Source of the DNA: Selaginella tamariscina
Taxonomy: Eukaryota; Streptophyta; Lycopodiopsida; Selaginellales; Selaginellaceae
Reading direction: 5' to 3'
DNA: 64,000 nt
NCBI GenBank assembly: GCA_003024785.1
Contig: PUQB01000149.1
Span: 364,808 to 428,807, forward strand
Below are positions 11,661 to 22,595 of this stretch, piece after piece. How positions within the stretch are numbered: position 1 is the stretch's first letter; every line of letters begins with the position of its first letter. The translations under genes were made by a program, and so were the position numbers. A model generated the notes under the pieces. It saw only the letters and a list, made by a program, of their open reading frames with translations, searched no databases and had not been told where the DNA came from.

Positions 11661-12299
11661 TATAGTAGACTGTGGTGGTTTTGATGCCGCCTGGTGGGGC
11701 CCATCCTAGCTCAACTGCACAGTCTTACTTGTTGATCCCCTCCTGCCGCTTCTTCCCCATACTGGCCCCGTGTGTCCCCTACCTAGGGTTTCATGTCCTA
11801 GTTCCACCCGGGGGGTTTATGCTGGAGCTTCTTCCCCCCCATTCTCGGGCCGATCCCCAATCGGCCGTGATAGTGGGGTACTCACCAGTAGAAGGCTGCC
11901 TATCCCTGTCGGTACCGACCTTGGGGCGGCTCTGCTCGATTGGAGCGGCCGTTCGACTTGGGTATGCCCACATAGGCCCTCCGGAATTGTCTTGGTGGTT
12001 GGTGGACCAACGTTCTGGTGTCGAATACTTTCGGGCTTCGGTTGCTCATGCGGTCCTTAATTTGTTTACGTTGGGCTGCTCTGATGCGAGGCCTCCTTCC
12101 TAGCGCGACCCAACCCTGGGGGTCGGCCTGCGGGGTCGTAGTTGTGCCCTCGTTCCATCCTGCACGCCTGCTGGGCTCTGATACTCCAACGCCCCGAATC
12201 TCCGTGGGGGCCTGGGTTTTGCATGTGGGTACGGACCTTATCGCTCGTCTGGTGCGGAATTGTATCTATTGGTGTTCCTAGTCATGCTGTACCTTTGCA

Positions 12300-12878
12300 C
12301 CCCTGAGCCAAGGTCGATTGAGGAGTAGGTCGAACCCCCCCCCTAGCGTGCATATCCAGGACCACAACGTTGATCCAAAATTTGACCGTTTGGATCTCGA
12401 CCTCTACTGCCCTCAAGATGCCATTGGGTGCCACCTCGGCCTAATTTGCCATGCGTACCTAAAATGGAGTGTGCTTTGGAGTTGGCATATGCAACTTCCT
12501 GTGGAGCTCTGCTGACATGACATTGATTGCCGACCCCCCATCTATAATCACCTCGCTAACTATGTGACCCGCCATGCAAACCGGGATAGTTAGTACGTCG
12601 TTACGTAGTCCACTGTGGTTGCAGTGCATCTTGGTGGGGGCCTTGCTGCTGGTCGTGCCCAATTGCCCCATCGTGTGGTGGGAACCAGCGGCGTTTCTAG
12701 TTTTGACCCGGCTGAGCCTCCCCCCTTCTAAATGTGTGGTTTCGCGTCTCCTCACCTTTCTTAGCGATTCTTGGCCTTGGCTGGGCTCCATAGGTCCTGA
12801 GACTATCAGCCCTTGTGTTTGCTTCTTTACCCACTGCTTTAACACCAGGGTTTTTTTGCATGTCTTCTCTTTTCGCAC
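12300..12878 (-). pseudogene. X1 aspartic protease region
   Basis: The minus strand reads IPVCMAGHIVSEVIIDGGSAINVMSAELHRKL near 12590-12480 (shown as two blocks: EVIIDGGSAINVMS carries the D-G-G site in place of the usual D-T/S-G). Downstream, after a frame change, FWINVVVLDMHARGGFDLL is legible to about 12330, as in W's protease at 35703-36000. The upstream part is a basic linker. It would cut the Gag-Pol chain. Immediately after it the element jumps to its post-integrase tail: about 0.6 kb here (11.7-12.3 kb) shows only weak coding character in place of about 3 kb of pol. Confidence 0.7.
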
Positions 12879-13434
12879 CCCTGGTTCTCTGCCTTTGCGT
12901 TTCTCTTGTTTCGTCCGTTAAGAGGGCCTGTGGTACTATGTTTTTCCCACCGTCCTATTCTGGTAGTACCACCGTTACTTGGTTTACTTGTGGTGCAGAG
13001 GTTGGAGTTGGTTAGCAAGCATCTGCCCGTTACTCATCCTGGCGACGCTGGTTGTTTGCGCTTCTAGCATTGGTTTGATTAATGATACCCAGGAACACCG
13101 GTAGAGCAGGTGTGGGCCTCCACATAGTGCGCACAACACCTCCTTGCATTCTGGTCGTCTTCCCTGTCGCCGTACCTGGGTTGATACGGTGGCCGCTCTC
13201 GTGAATGGGACCTACGATTCCGGTCTCCGATCGGGACCTATGGGGTTGGTTATCTTCCTCCGTCTTACATCCGTAACTTCTTCGGCCATCTGCCCCCCTT
13301 CAGTCCCCTTTCTACTGTCAGTGAAGCTGCCTATGGGAGCCTTTTGCTCAGGAGTTCAGCCAGCCAGTAGCAATTGTCCGTGTTGTGAAGGTTTCCCAAC
13401 GGGCTCCTTCGTTTGCCTCATGGAATCGCATCCA

Positions 13435-15052
13435 CTAGGCGTGTGCCTTCTTGTCCAGAGTGCATGCGAAGGCACTCAGCTTCTTGTGATTATCGCTTAC
13501 ACTCCGGAGTTCGCACACCTGCTTGAACTTGTGTACGTATTGGTCTGTGTCTTCCCCCTTCGCTCCACAGAACCCAGGTAAGGGCACTGTTACGGTGCTC
13601 TCCTGCATCTGATTTGAAGCGCAGGCTAATAAGGTGACCGGGTCGATTCCCATGGCATCCCGTTGTGCCTGAGAAGTGTTTCAATTCAGACCTCCGCTTT
13701 GGATGTGGTATAGTCCACGTCCCAGTATTCTGCGGGTACCTTTCTCCTTCCTCGTAGCCTTGCCCTTGTTGAGGGTGGGTGATGAGGACGGGCTCCTCCT
13801 GGCTATCCCTCGAGGGCCCCCACCGCGGGACCAACCTGATGGTTGGTGGCGCGGCTTACCTTGGCTGGACGGTTTTTTCCTCCTCTAGTGAGTAGTTTTG
13901 TATGACCGTGCGTGTCATCTCCCTGCGATGTCTAGACGATCGTGATCGATGGGGATTCCTCCTTGCCTCGAGACAATATCTGCCTGTCTGGTGATGGTTG
14001 TGGCTCTGCTGTGTGCCCTGGCGAATTTCCCTCGCGGGCCGATGCGATACTAGTCTCTCGGGTGAATCTCTCCTGCCCTTGGACGAATTCCTCTCGTCTC
14101 TTCTCCAAGGTAGCCACTATGCGGCCCCTCTTTTTGGTGCCTCCTCCCAATCCGTCAGCTCATTGATGTCCAGTTGCTTTCGCACAGGCGGTCATCCCAT
14201 GTGTACCCAGCCTTCTGAAGCCTTGGGTTCTCATCTGGTAACCACCCTGACCTGCTGCATCATTTGATCGGATGACTCCTGGTGTAGAGGTTGCCTTGTT
14301 GGCAATCGATGCCCCTTTCTATGGGGTGCCTCTCTTCCTCCCCTCTTTCCGGGTAGACACGGGCCCCCGCGTCACCCTGGTGGGTGACGATGGCCCTAGG
14401 TTTCCTATCTTACCTCCATCGTGGCGTTGGTCATGCTGGGCTTCCAGCTCACGTCCCCCGTCGCTATCCGCATTGCTTTGCCCCCTCGAGATTCTTGCCT
14501 CCGTCGCATGCCTGCCCTTTCCTAGGGTTGTCCTGTGTGAGGTTTCCTCCTTTGGGGTACTCGTCAAACACTAGTTCTACTCTTTGGTATGGGGGCTCTT
14601 CGTGGCCATCACTTTCACCTACGTCGAGAGGCAGAGGGCTTTTGTGTCTTGCCATCCATCCCACTCTAAATCGTAGGTTACTATCGGGCGAAGTCGCCCA
14701 TCTGGGTGCTGTTCATACCCACATGCTGTTGTACATGGACTGTGGTCTGAACGTGCTACGGTTCCTTCATATCCTTCTTCGTCGTCAGCAGCGTGCGACC
14801 GCCTCTATCGTTGGTGCGCCAGGTTTACCGCTGCTCAGAGATTCAGCCATGCGCATTATCGTCGTTCCCTCGGGTAGGTGAGGTAGGGGTCGATTGCAGC
14901 AACCGAGGTGCCTCGCCGCCTTCCATCAACCTCCCTCGGCCGGCCCGTCGCATCCTCCTGGCCAGCTGTTGCTTGTCAATCTTTATTTGCTCGAATGAGT
15001 TAATCCCGGCTCTTTGTCGGGCCGCCACTCTACTTACTACAGTGAACTCCAT
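13435..15052 (-). pseudogene. X1 gag, degraded
   Basis: The likely start is MEFTVVSRVAARQRAGINSF at 15052, 37 bp after the 5' LTR; V and W keep the same start (MEFTVASRVAA and MEFTIASRVAA), which fixes it. The core gag domain reads KFKQVCELRSVSDNHKKLSA and KKAHAWWMRFHEAN near 13570-13400. A second segment with EKRREEFVQGQERF lies at 14150-13932 and matches W at 38090-37842. Stops and frameshifts break the reading between blocks. Confidence 0.65.
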
Positions 15053-15089
15053 CTGTGTGTACTATTTATCCCTCCGTGGTCGCCACAAA

Positions 15090-15795
15090 TGGTCGTCAAG
15101 GACTCCGTAGGCCAGATGTGGTGCTTCTCAGGAAGCTGCACTAGTCGCCAGGACGTTGTCAAGAGCGTCCAACCCCGGGGGTTCGGCTGGCAAGCCGGGC
15201 CTTACCGCAAGAGTAATGGAAGGTATTAGATGGCCTCTACTCGAACGCCGAGGGCCCGTGTACAGGTAGGGGGGAGTTCTACTGAGAAGACTTGGCAGGA
15301 GTGTTGCGGTGCCCAGGAGTAGGGTTAGTGGGGACGCCCGCTATAAAGTGAATAGAAGGAAATGGATATATATTATATATATATATATTATATTATTGAC
15401 TGTCTGAGTACAACTATCTCTGACAATGGAGCAAGATATAAGACGCAGACTTGACTCCCCAAAAAGACCCCGACCCACTACCAGCCTTCCGGCTTTATAT
15501 AGTGGTACCTACCGCTAGTCCCTAGCTACAGGTGGCGCTCTCCCACTAGTCTGCCGCCTGGTGATAGAGTCCTACCTGTCACATTTATGCACCTCCCCAT
15601 GCGTGCTGTCCTTCGTACCCTGGGGTAGTTGGTCAGGATGATCGGATCTCCGTTCTGGTTACACCACCGCCTGACATCAGTCGCCATCAGTTTTTATCTG
15701 TAGTACCTCCCTTATCCGGCGCTTCGTCCTGTCATCGTCCGTGCTGGTGGACATCCCCGCTGGCCGCTGTGACGGTGTCGGACCACCGTCAACCA
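15090..15795 (-). repeat. X1 5' LTR (706 bp)
   Basis: It matches 1495-2191. On the minus strand it ends at 15090 and is followed by TTTGTGGCGACCACGG, the likely primer site (same position and near-same bases in V at 25116 and W at 38734). I could not assign the tRNA. A TA repeat lies at 15368-15395. Confidence 0.85.
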
Positions 15796-17136
15796 GAAGG
15801 TCTTGTTGGAATGCATGTTTCAAGAGGCAGAAGTCGAGGCTTGTCTTCAGCCTTCTCCTCCACGTCAAGCTAGGTGTAGCACTCTCGGCGAAGTAAGGCA
15901 CATCCGTTGTCCTTGTCCAACTGAGGGCGTGGGATCTGTTTGACAAGTTCATGTTGCCTAGTTTCATGAGGGTTCATTGAAGGTTTTAGTATTGGCATTT
16001 AAGAGCCACGTTTGTGGCACTTGGTGCAACTCTTGAACCTAAGGGCTAAGCATGATAGCCCGCATCGTGGAAGGCAGTGTCACATGAATATGTGACATGG
16101 GCTAGATGTCACGCGATACAAAGCGCAAGGCATGCCCTTTGGGCTTGTGTCATGGGTTTGTCGCCATGGAGGCTTCTAGCGCACAACAAGCACCTTTCCA
16201 ATGGTCCCAAATCTCCACATGTTACAATATATAACTTTACTTCTCTGCATCCCTAAGGGTTGGATACTTTAGTAAACATACATGCTTGTGTTTGCACTAG
16301 GGTGCTAAACCTTGGGCATTCGCTCAAGGGAGGTTAGGTTTCATAATTGGGTGTGCTTTGGCACATTGGCTAAGGGGGTTCTCCTTAGGATCTAAAGGTT
16401 GAACAACCTAAGCTCATTAGCAAAAGCCCTATCATGAGACACTCGCAGGTTCATGTACTTAGGGTTATCCAAACCTAGTCTTAGGGAGTTTGCTTAGTAA
16501 AACACTCGTGGCCGCCTACACACACACTCATGTCCTCACTAAGTACTAGCCCTAAGTCTAGGGTATGACTTGGCCACCCAAACCCTTAGGGGTTAGTCAT
16601 GGTTCAGGTACCCCTTGTCGCCCTAAAGTGGTTGTACTCCCGGATGAGGGTGATTTCTTAAGGGTTAAGTGACGATGCCTTAGCTCTATCACGGGGGTAT
16701 GTGAAAAGCACATTTCTTGTGAGGTTGGGCATGAGCCTGTCTAGGTTTACTTGGACAGGATCCTAAAGTCTACTCGGGTTATTCTCTAGGGTTCAGAGGA
16801 TGGTCATTCTAGGGACTTAGGGTAGGACTCTAAGTCTTTCGCCTAATTGGCCTCTGAGTCAAAACTCTTAGGGTTATCTTGGAAGACTTAGCGTTTCCTC
16901 ACACAGGGTAATGACGCCGAATGGGCACTTGGCAGCCACGTGTTGGCCCTTCGGGTTAAAACTCTAACAACACTAAAATTTAAGTTGGAGACAATGGAGC
17001 TGCCATGTATCGCAAGCACTATGAGGTGGGCCAAGGACGCTAAGGGCATGGCCCAAGGATGTGCCAGCAGGTAAGTTCATGCATCTAGTTGGTGATGAGA
17101 CCACCACCAAGACGGACAAACGACATGCACGAGCAG

Positions 17137-17525
17137 TGTCACAACCTTGTGCAAAGGGGAAAACCTTTTGAACAAGGGCGGAACCTTTGAGTGAAAGGAG
17201 GAGATTGTATTTAAGAGACAAATGAATACAAAATGAAACATAAGGCCAAAAACTGGTGTTGAATGATTCTGAAAACCTAGAACTAGAACCCTATTTATAT
17301 ATCTGAGGTCCTGAGGATTATGTGGTCCACAACTGGTCTGGAACGTGTGGTCCACAACTGATCTAGAACATGCGTATGAATATATGCCTTGCTGTTGATG
17401 GTGTAATTTAGCATCCAGGATCATAGGGACAAGTTGGCTAATACATGTGTGTTAGTGGAACATATATTAGTGGAAAGGTCTCGTGTTCAAGTCCTATGAA
17501 AGGTAAAAAATAACTCATGATCCTT
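17137..17525 (-). repeat. T1 3' LTR, 3-5 bp short at its inner edge
   Basis: It matches 41959-42356 in T2. The expected inner end CCTTACA is replaced by CCTT joined to GGAGATGCTC, which is integrase sequence in T2 at 43253. This marks the deletion junction. Confidence 0.8.
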
Positions 17526-17526
17526 G

Positions 17527-19912
17527 GAGATGCTCAACATGATCATCGGCAGTAGTGGTAAGGCCAGGAATCACGAGCAAGCTGTAAGACTAGCGAGGAT
17601 GAACACCAAAGAATGCAAAAAATGGCGACACACTCATTCATGAACTCGGCAGCATGTGAAAAATGGCGTTTGAATTGTGTGTTCTATTTGGCCATCTATT
17701 TCAGGATGATGTGCAATAGACAGCTTCTCGGTGATACCTAGCCGATCTAGGAATCTTCGCTAGAATGCCGAAGTGAACTGGGGACCTCGATCAATGACAA
17801 GTTCATCAGGAAGACCATGAAGACGGAGGTACACCAGATCTGAAGATGGAACACCTTTCGGTACACCAGATTTATAGCATTAAGACTTGAACATGTCTTG
17901 TTGCAAGGAACAAAGTGCGCCATCTTAGAGAACCGATCAACAATGACTAGGACAGCATCAAACCCTCTAGAATGCGGTAAATCGGTGAGGCAATCCATGG
18001 TGATGGAGGACCATAGCTGCTGAGCAATAGGAAGAGGCTGTAGTAGTCCAACCGGTTGATGATGAGGAAGCTTTGTATGCTGGCACTCACAAGATCACAC
18101 AAATTTCTCAACATATGTGCGAAGTCGAGGCCACTAGAACACATATTGTACCAGCTTGATCATCTTTCGAATGCCAAAATGTCCCGCAGCTGTGTTGTCA
18201 TGACAATGTTGGATAGCTCGCAACCTCACTTCTCCGTCCGGAACATAGATTTGAATATGGTGGTACAACAACCCATTATAAAGATGGAAAGCAACATAAT
18301 CTCGTAGTTGTGACCCTTAAGACAATGGCTGAACTTGTCGAACATGTGCAAGGACATCATGAGCAAACTCGTCTTGAGGAAGACTTTCTCGAATTAGATC
18401 CAAAAATGAAGTGTCAACTTGAACAAAAGAACGAGAAAGCGCGTTCACCAACAATTGGTCGAAGCTTAGGATGACTTGTTCTTGTTAATCAAATGGGATT
18501 TTACCTAGTACTGGAGCTAGGTAATTACGACGAGGTAAAGCATCTACTTTGCCATTTAGACCACCGGGATGATGAATAATCATGTATCAGAATTGGGACA
18601 AACACTGTGCCCATCATGCCTAATGCTGATTAAAAACTCGTGCTGTTGCCCAGTACTAGAGGTTCTTGTGATCACAATACACCTTACCATATGCGGGGAA
18701 CATTCAAGGAATCTGCTCCACTCCTCAAAGGCATCGACGATCGCTAGTAGCTCCTTATTGTAGACATTGTAGTTGATCTTAGGTGTAGTGAACTTGCGAG
18801 AATGGAAAGCAATGGGATGGAGAAGATGATCTAGACCTTCTTGGGAACACACTCCACCAATAGCAAAGTCAGAGGTATCAGCTTCCATGAAATATGGCTT
18901 CGCAGGGTCAAATGGATAAGAATAGGTGCCGAGGTGAACGCCTTCTTTAGGAACTCGAACGCCTCCTCAGCCTCAGAGGACCAGAGAAATGGAATATCCT
19001 TGCCAGTCAACTTTGTCAATGGCAATGCAATCTTGGAGAAATCCCGAGCACCACAAAGATGCTCGAGCATGTCGGAGACGAGCAAGAGAGAATACTTTTT
19101 TGGAATGGTGACCTTATTCAGATCCTGGTAGTCCACCACGAGTCGGAGACTTCCATCCTTCTTGGAAACAAAGAATACTGGGGCACCAGTGGTGATCGCG
19201 AATGACGGATAAATTCAGTGACAAGATTCTCCTCAATGTCTCCAACTCTTAGTGAGAGACCATAGATGGGACCGAAGGATGACTACTTACCCTCAACAAG
19301 ATCGATAGGACAATCATACTCACGATGTGGTGGCAAGACGTCTGCAAAATCAGCATACTGCTTTGGTAAGGCAGGAGGAACAAGAATAGAAACATCCTTA
19401 GTAGAGCAGGGATAGACTGTGATCGTGAACACGGACGCTGGGTCATGTCGGCTATCTTTCTTGAACTACTTCAAGGTGATATGCGAGACTTGAAGCGGAG
19501 GAGGAACTGGAACATGATCAAAATCAAAGAGTGTGGCTGGAGTTGAAACAGTTGGGAAATTGTTCATGAAACGTTCTCTCCAACCAGGATCCACCAACTC
19601 GATCCACGACAAACCAAGGATAATCGTAAAGTCCGGAATAGAAACAACACTAAAGGAGATGTTGCACACAACATCACAAGCAACGACCTCAACAAACTCT
19701 GTGTCATTTATTACCACTCCAGATTTGATATCTCGTCCATTAATGACCCGTACAGAACTAGGAGTCTTCAAAGGATGTAGACGAATCTCGTGCTTGACAG
19801 CAAAATTCCTGTCGATGAAATTTGTGTTCGCTCCACTATCCACCAAAGCTTTACCAGAGAACTCTACCTCTAGCGTCTTTAGCTGCACTAGAACATGGAA
19901 CGGCTTGCACAT
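17527..19912 (-). pseudogene. T1 pol: protease, deleted RT, RNase H, integrase
   Basis: The protease is open at 19912-19466 and has the intact site [15 protein letters not shown] begins [20 protein letters not shown] at 19139 but after LEHLCGAR it jumps directly to [13 protein letters not shown]2 has about 160 residues there, including the catalytic YLDD, so this RT is inactive. RNase H follows ([17 protein letters not shown] at 18888, HSRKF, YNKELLAIVDA). Integrase retains [20 protein letters not shown] (17998) and [11 protein letters not shown]. Many stops separate the blocks. Confidence 0.8.
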
Positions 19913-20089
19913 CTTCGTGGATGGAATGGATCTAAGATGAGAAAGGGAAGATGTTTTAAGTGAAGAGCCTTGAGGAACATGAGTTGTTCCACGGCAATCC
20001 GGGATGGCTCTTATTCCGGCTGGATTTTCTTGTTTCCCGACAGCACAACAAGGGCCACTTCATGAGCATGCTTTGGACGTCGATGACAA

Positions 20090-20907
20090 TTCTTCAGCTT
20101 GTGGTACATGTCCCCACAGTACAAACAAAGCTTGTACTAAATCCGCTTATGGCATTCAGTTGGCAAAAGCTTGCCTCGACGTGATCGCCCTAATTCCATT
20201 GGGAATGATTCTACTGCAGAAGATGATGGATTAGCAGATGAAGAAACATGGACTGGAGAAATGGAAGAAGACGACACCAGGAAGAAAGAAGGATGCCAAT
20301 GTTCTTGTTTCCGCTCAATCAACCGGTTGTCACAACGGATTGCTAACTCTATCATGCTGGTGAGGGTTTCCAGAACAGCAAAATTCAGCAACATATCTTT
20401 GATCTCGTCCTGCAACCCCAATCGGAAAACCTCCTTGAGAGTACAATCTCCCCATGTGACATCACAAGCAAGGAGTTAAAACTTCGACGCATACTCTGCT
20501 ACCAATATACCCCCTTGGTGAAGATGGCGGAGTTTGGTGATGGCAGCACCCACGTCACTAAACATCATCGTGAACCGTTCCACAAACTCCTCAAAATTCC
20601 CAAGGATTGGATGATTATTCTTTAGCAAGACTAAGAACCACGAAAAAGTAGAATTGGAAAGCAGCAACCCGATCAATTCGACCTTAATAGGTTTTGTATT
20701 GTAGCGCCTTGGCTGCATCATGATCCACAGTTGAATTTGATTGAGAAAACCTTGAAACTTCGATCGGGTACCATCGAACTTTTTGGGCATGTTGATCTTC
20801 GGCTTTAAAGAATTCGCATGCTATCAGAGCTGATCATTCTCCAGGTGTAGTTGTTCGATCTGCTGCTGGGGGGCAGCAACTTGCTCATGAAGAGCATGCT
20901 CGAACAT
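20090..20907 (-). pseudogene. T1 gag
   Basis: The probable start MFEHALHEQVAAPQQQIEQL at 20907 opens a short coiled coil that stops after 27 codons. The gag core is open at 20790-20476: MPKKFDGTRSKFQGFLNQIQ, then VEYAS-type residues near its end. A further block ELAIRCDNRL lies near 20345. A CCHC knuckle is legible near 20135-20090 (CLYCG, then H-KL-NCH). A (GAAA)n run on the plus strand at 20934-20960 lies in the leader. Confidence 0.7.
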
Positions 20908-20999
20908 GATGAGTCAAAGAAAAAATCGAAAAAAAGAAAGAAAGAAAGAAAGAAAGAAAATGGGATCGATGACAAGCGGGAGCAGAGGTTTGTCATTGC

Positions 21000-21014
21000 C
21001 TCAAAATCATTCAA
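21000..21014 (-). promoter_or_regulatory. T1 self-complementary primer site
   Basis: In place of a tRNA primer site, the 15 bases at 21000-21014 are complementary to 21139-21153 in the adjacent 5' LTR: 14 Watson-Crick pairs, and one position that would be a G-U wobble in RNA. The site lies 2 bp from the LTR edge. The LTR partner starts about 22-29 bp downstream (element sense) of a TATA box at 21175-21182, so it would be the 5' end of the transcript. This matches Tf1-type self-priming. Confidence 0.65.
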
Positions 21015-21016
21015 AC

Positions 21017-21399
21017 TGTCACGACCTTGTGCAAAGGGTAAAACCTTTTGAATAAGGGTGAACCTTTGAGTTGAAAGGAAGAGATTGTATTCAAAAGAGA
21101 AATGAATACAAAATGAAACACAAGGCCGAAGACTGGTGTTGAATGATTCTGAGAAACCTGGAACTGAAACCTTGTTTATATATCTGAGGTCTTGAGGATT
21201 GTGTGGTCCACAACCGGTCTGGAATGTGTGGTGCACAACTGGTCTGGAACATGCGTATGAATATACGCCTTGCTGTTGATGATGTAATTTAATATCTAAG
21301 ATCATACAGATAAGTTGGTTAACACATATGTGCTTTAGTAGAAAGGTCTTGGGTTCAAGTCCTGTGAAAGGCAAAAAAATAATCCATTATATCCTTACA
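21017..21399 (-). repeat. T1 5' LTR (383 bp) with TATA box and predicted RNA start
   Basis: In the element sense it starts TGTAAGGATATAATGG and ends GGTCGTGACA. A TATATAAA box occupies 21175-21182; the predicted transcript start is at about 21153. From there to the LTR end is about 137 nt (R plus U5). Confidence 0.8.
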
Positions 21400-21699
21400 A
21401 TAATACATATATTCTTCCTTTTATGCTTGTTACAGCTGGCCTCTTGGGTCTCTTTTCTCCCTCTATCTCTCTCTCGCTCCCTCTAATCAGGTTCATAGTC
21501 AATGGCGGAACTCTAAACCACTTATACACGGACCCTCGTGGTGTCCAGGTAAAGGCCACCACCGCACACCCCTACACAACCCAAGGCAAAGACTGGACCT
21601 CCAACTCAAAACCTCAAGACTGGACATTAGCTACAACATCCTGACAACCACTGAAACCATCTGAATTCACCTCACAACTGGCCTGCACAGTCCCCTAGA

Positions 21700-22469
21700 T
21701 GTTTCGTCTTGACCTTGCATGGGCAAACCATTGGGTTCCATAGATGTGGAGTTGCAAGGGCGTTGTTACCAATGCCCACCTTTAGATATGTGGGGGTCGC
21801 CCCGCCCTCAAGGGGGTCCCCCGCCCCTCAAGGGGGTCCACTCTTGGTGGTTGTGCGCTTGGAGGAAGTTCTGCTGATCTAGTTTGCTCTTTTGGTCGAT
21901 AGACGAATTGGGTTCATTAAATCTGGTGGCCGATAAAATGCCTTGGCTATTTACAAACTCACCATGGACTATAGTCAACCAATGATCACCTTGTAGCATA
22001 TTACAGAAAAGAAGAATGAAAATCTATTCAGAAAAGAAGAATACTTTTGCCTCCCATACGAGGAGAAGAGTCTATCTAAGTTATGCTATAGTGGGCTACT
22101 CTAAGATTGGGTGCTCCTTGGCCATTGGTGCAACCCTTGTTGCTTATTATTATGAGAGAGCCTACTATAAACCCTATGTGAATGTATGTTTCTATGTGGA
22201 TCCTCCCACTATGTTGAAGCTGATCTCCTCTTATAGTTTGATTGACCTTGTCCAATGGCTAGCAGTTAATCATGTCACCATCATCCACCTACTTCTAAGA
22301 ATTTTATGATGGATTTTGACTCCAACATTAATGTGGTTCCTTAATGTAGATGCCTATCTATGTTGTCTTTCCTCATGATGACCTGGAGTTGTCACTGCCA
22401 TAACCAAGGCTCAAAATGCCGCACTATCCTCTTAGTGCCCATAGGTGGCCTCTCATGCCTCTTGTAGTC
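21700..22469. other. Unassigned sequence between U and the minisatellite
   Basis: I see no convincing gene. 21797-21845 has two copies of a C/G-rich motif CTCAAGGGGGTCC. 22001-22045 contains two near-identical copies of CAGAAAAGAAGAAT with spacer, a short duplication. A plus-strand frame at 22016-22309 is open for 97 codons, but its composition and lack of known motifs do not support a gene. Confidence 0.4.
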
Positions 22470-22590
22470 TATTGGACCTCCCTCTGATCTCCTAAGCATT
22501 CGACCAACCTCCATGCGGACCTTTGGTCGTTCCCATGCAGACCTTTGGTCATTTCCATGCAAACCTCTAGACAACCTCCTTAGACATCTG
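22470..22590. repeat. 22-bp minisatellite, left arm
   Basis: Successive units of about 22 bp read ACCTTTGGTCGTTCCCATGC, ACCTTTGGTCATTTCCATGC and ACCTCTAGACAACCTCC. The array continues on the other side of element V at 49913-50097, so V inserted into it. Confidence 0.7.
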
Positions 22591-22595
22591 ACCAT

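Larger units (their letters stand above)
1495..15795 (-). mobile_element. X1: Tat-like gypsy element lacking RT, RNase H and integrase
   Basis: The edges are TGG at 1495 and CCA at 15795, flanked by AAAGG (1490-1494) and GAAGG (15796-15800), a 5-bp target duplication with one change. Read on the minus strand the order is 5' LTR 15795-15090, gag, protease near 12.5 kb, then directly the post-integrase tail and extra ORF (11.66-10.85 kb), the Z1 insertion, coiled-coil region 3.59-2.19 kb and 3' LTR 2191-1495. Without Z1 it is about 7.0 kb. No RT, RNase H or integrase motif is visible between protease and tail, so it could only have moved with help from another element. Confidence 0.85.
872..16969 (+). 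repeat. Y1: solo LTR split by element X1
   Basis: The LTR starts TGTCATAG at 872 and ends CTCTAACA at 16969, flanked on both sides by the perfect 5-bp duplication ACACT (867-871, 16970-16974). It is interrupted by X1: the Y1 halves are 872-1494 and 15796-16969, together about 1.8 kb. They line up with the uninterrupted copy Y2 (22795-24622), which shows that no internal region is present. The first 20 bp contain arms GTCATAG and CTATGAC, a short hairpin also found at the start of the Z1 LTRs. The right half carries many CCTAAG/CTTAGGG-type motifs but no gene. Confidence 0.9.
17137..21399 (-). mobile_element. T1: chromovirus of family T, internally deleted
   Basis: LTRs at 17137-17525 and 21017-21399 bound minus-strand gag, protease, RT, RNase H and integrase remnants. 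Two deletions are visible by comparison with T2. One removes the RT core. The other removes integrase C-terminus, chromodomain and polypurine tract, so that the 3' LTR runs straight into integrase at about 17526. No target duplication is visible (AGCAG on the left, ATAAT on the right), so one edge may be altered. Confidence 0.85.
1..21699 (+). mobile_element. U: 3' end of an old Tat-like gypsy element (split)
   Basis: Three pieces belong together: 1-871 (coiled-coil region after integrase), 16975-17136 (end of that region and start of the 3' LTR) and 21400-about 21699 (rest of the LTR). The pieces are separated by Y1 (target duplication ACACT at 867-871 and 16970-16974) and by T1. The sequence resembles V at 41.4-49.9 kb but is much more diverged, so U is the oldest layer here. 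Its 5' part lies outside the window. The right edge is approximate because the LTR end is decayed. Confidence 0.7.
17086..21699 (+). repeat. U 3' LTR, split by T1
   Basis: After GGCCCAAGGATGTGCC (equivalent to GGCCCAAGGACGTGCC before V's 3' LTR) the sequence enters an LTR at TAGTTGGTG. It stops at 17136 and resumes at 21400. The resumed part contains TACACGGACCCTCGTGGTGT and CTGGCCTGCACAGTCCCC, matching TACACGGACCCTCGCGGTGT and CTGGCCTGCGGAGT in V's 3' LTR. Divergence is high, so the end near 21699 is approximate. Confidence 0.6.

Noticed and set aside
10847..14900. Several plus-strand open frames of 100-165 codons through X1
   Set aside because: They are mirror frames of the minus-strand gag, protease and extra ORF.
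872..16969. Reading Y1 as a full-length 16-kb element with X1 as its internal region
   Set aside because: X1 has its own LTRs and target duplication and the opposite orientation, and Y2 shows the uninterrupted LTR.
22016..22309. 97-codon plus-strand frame as a host gene
   Set aside because: No motif, no homologous context, and the surrounding sequence shows no exon-like features.
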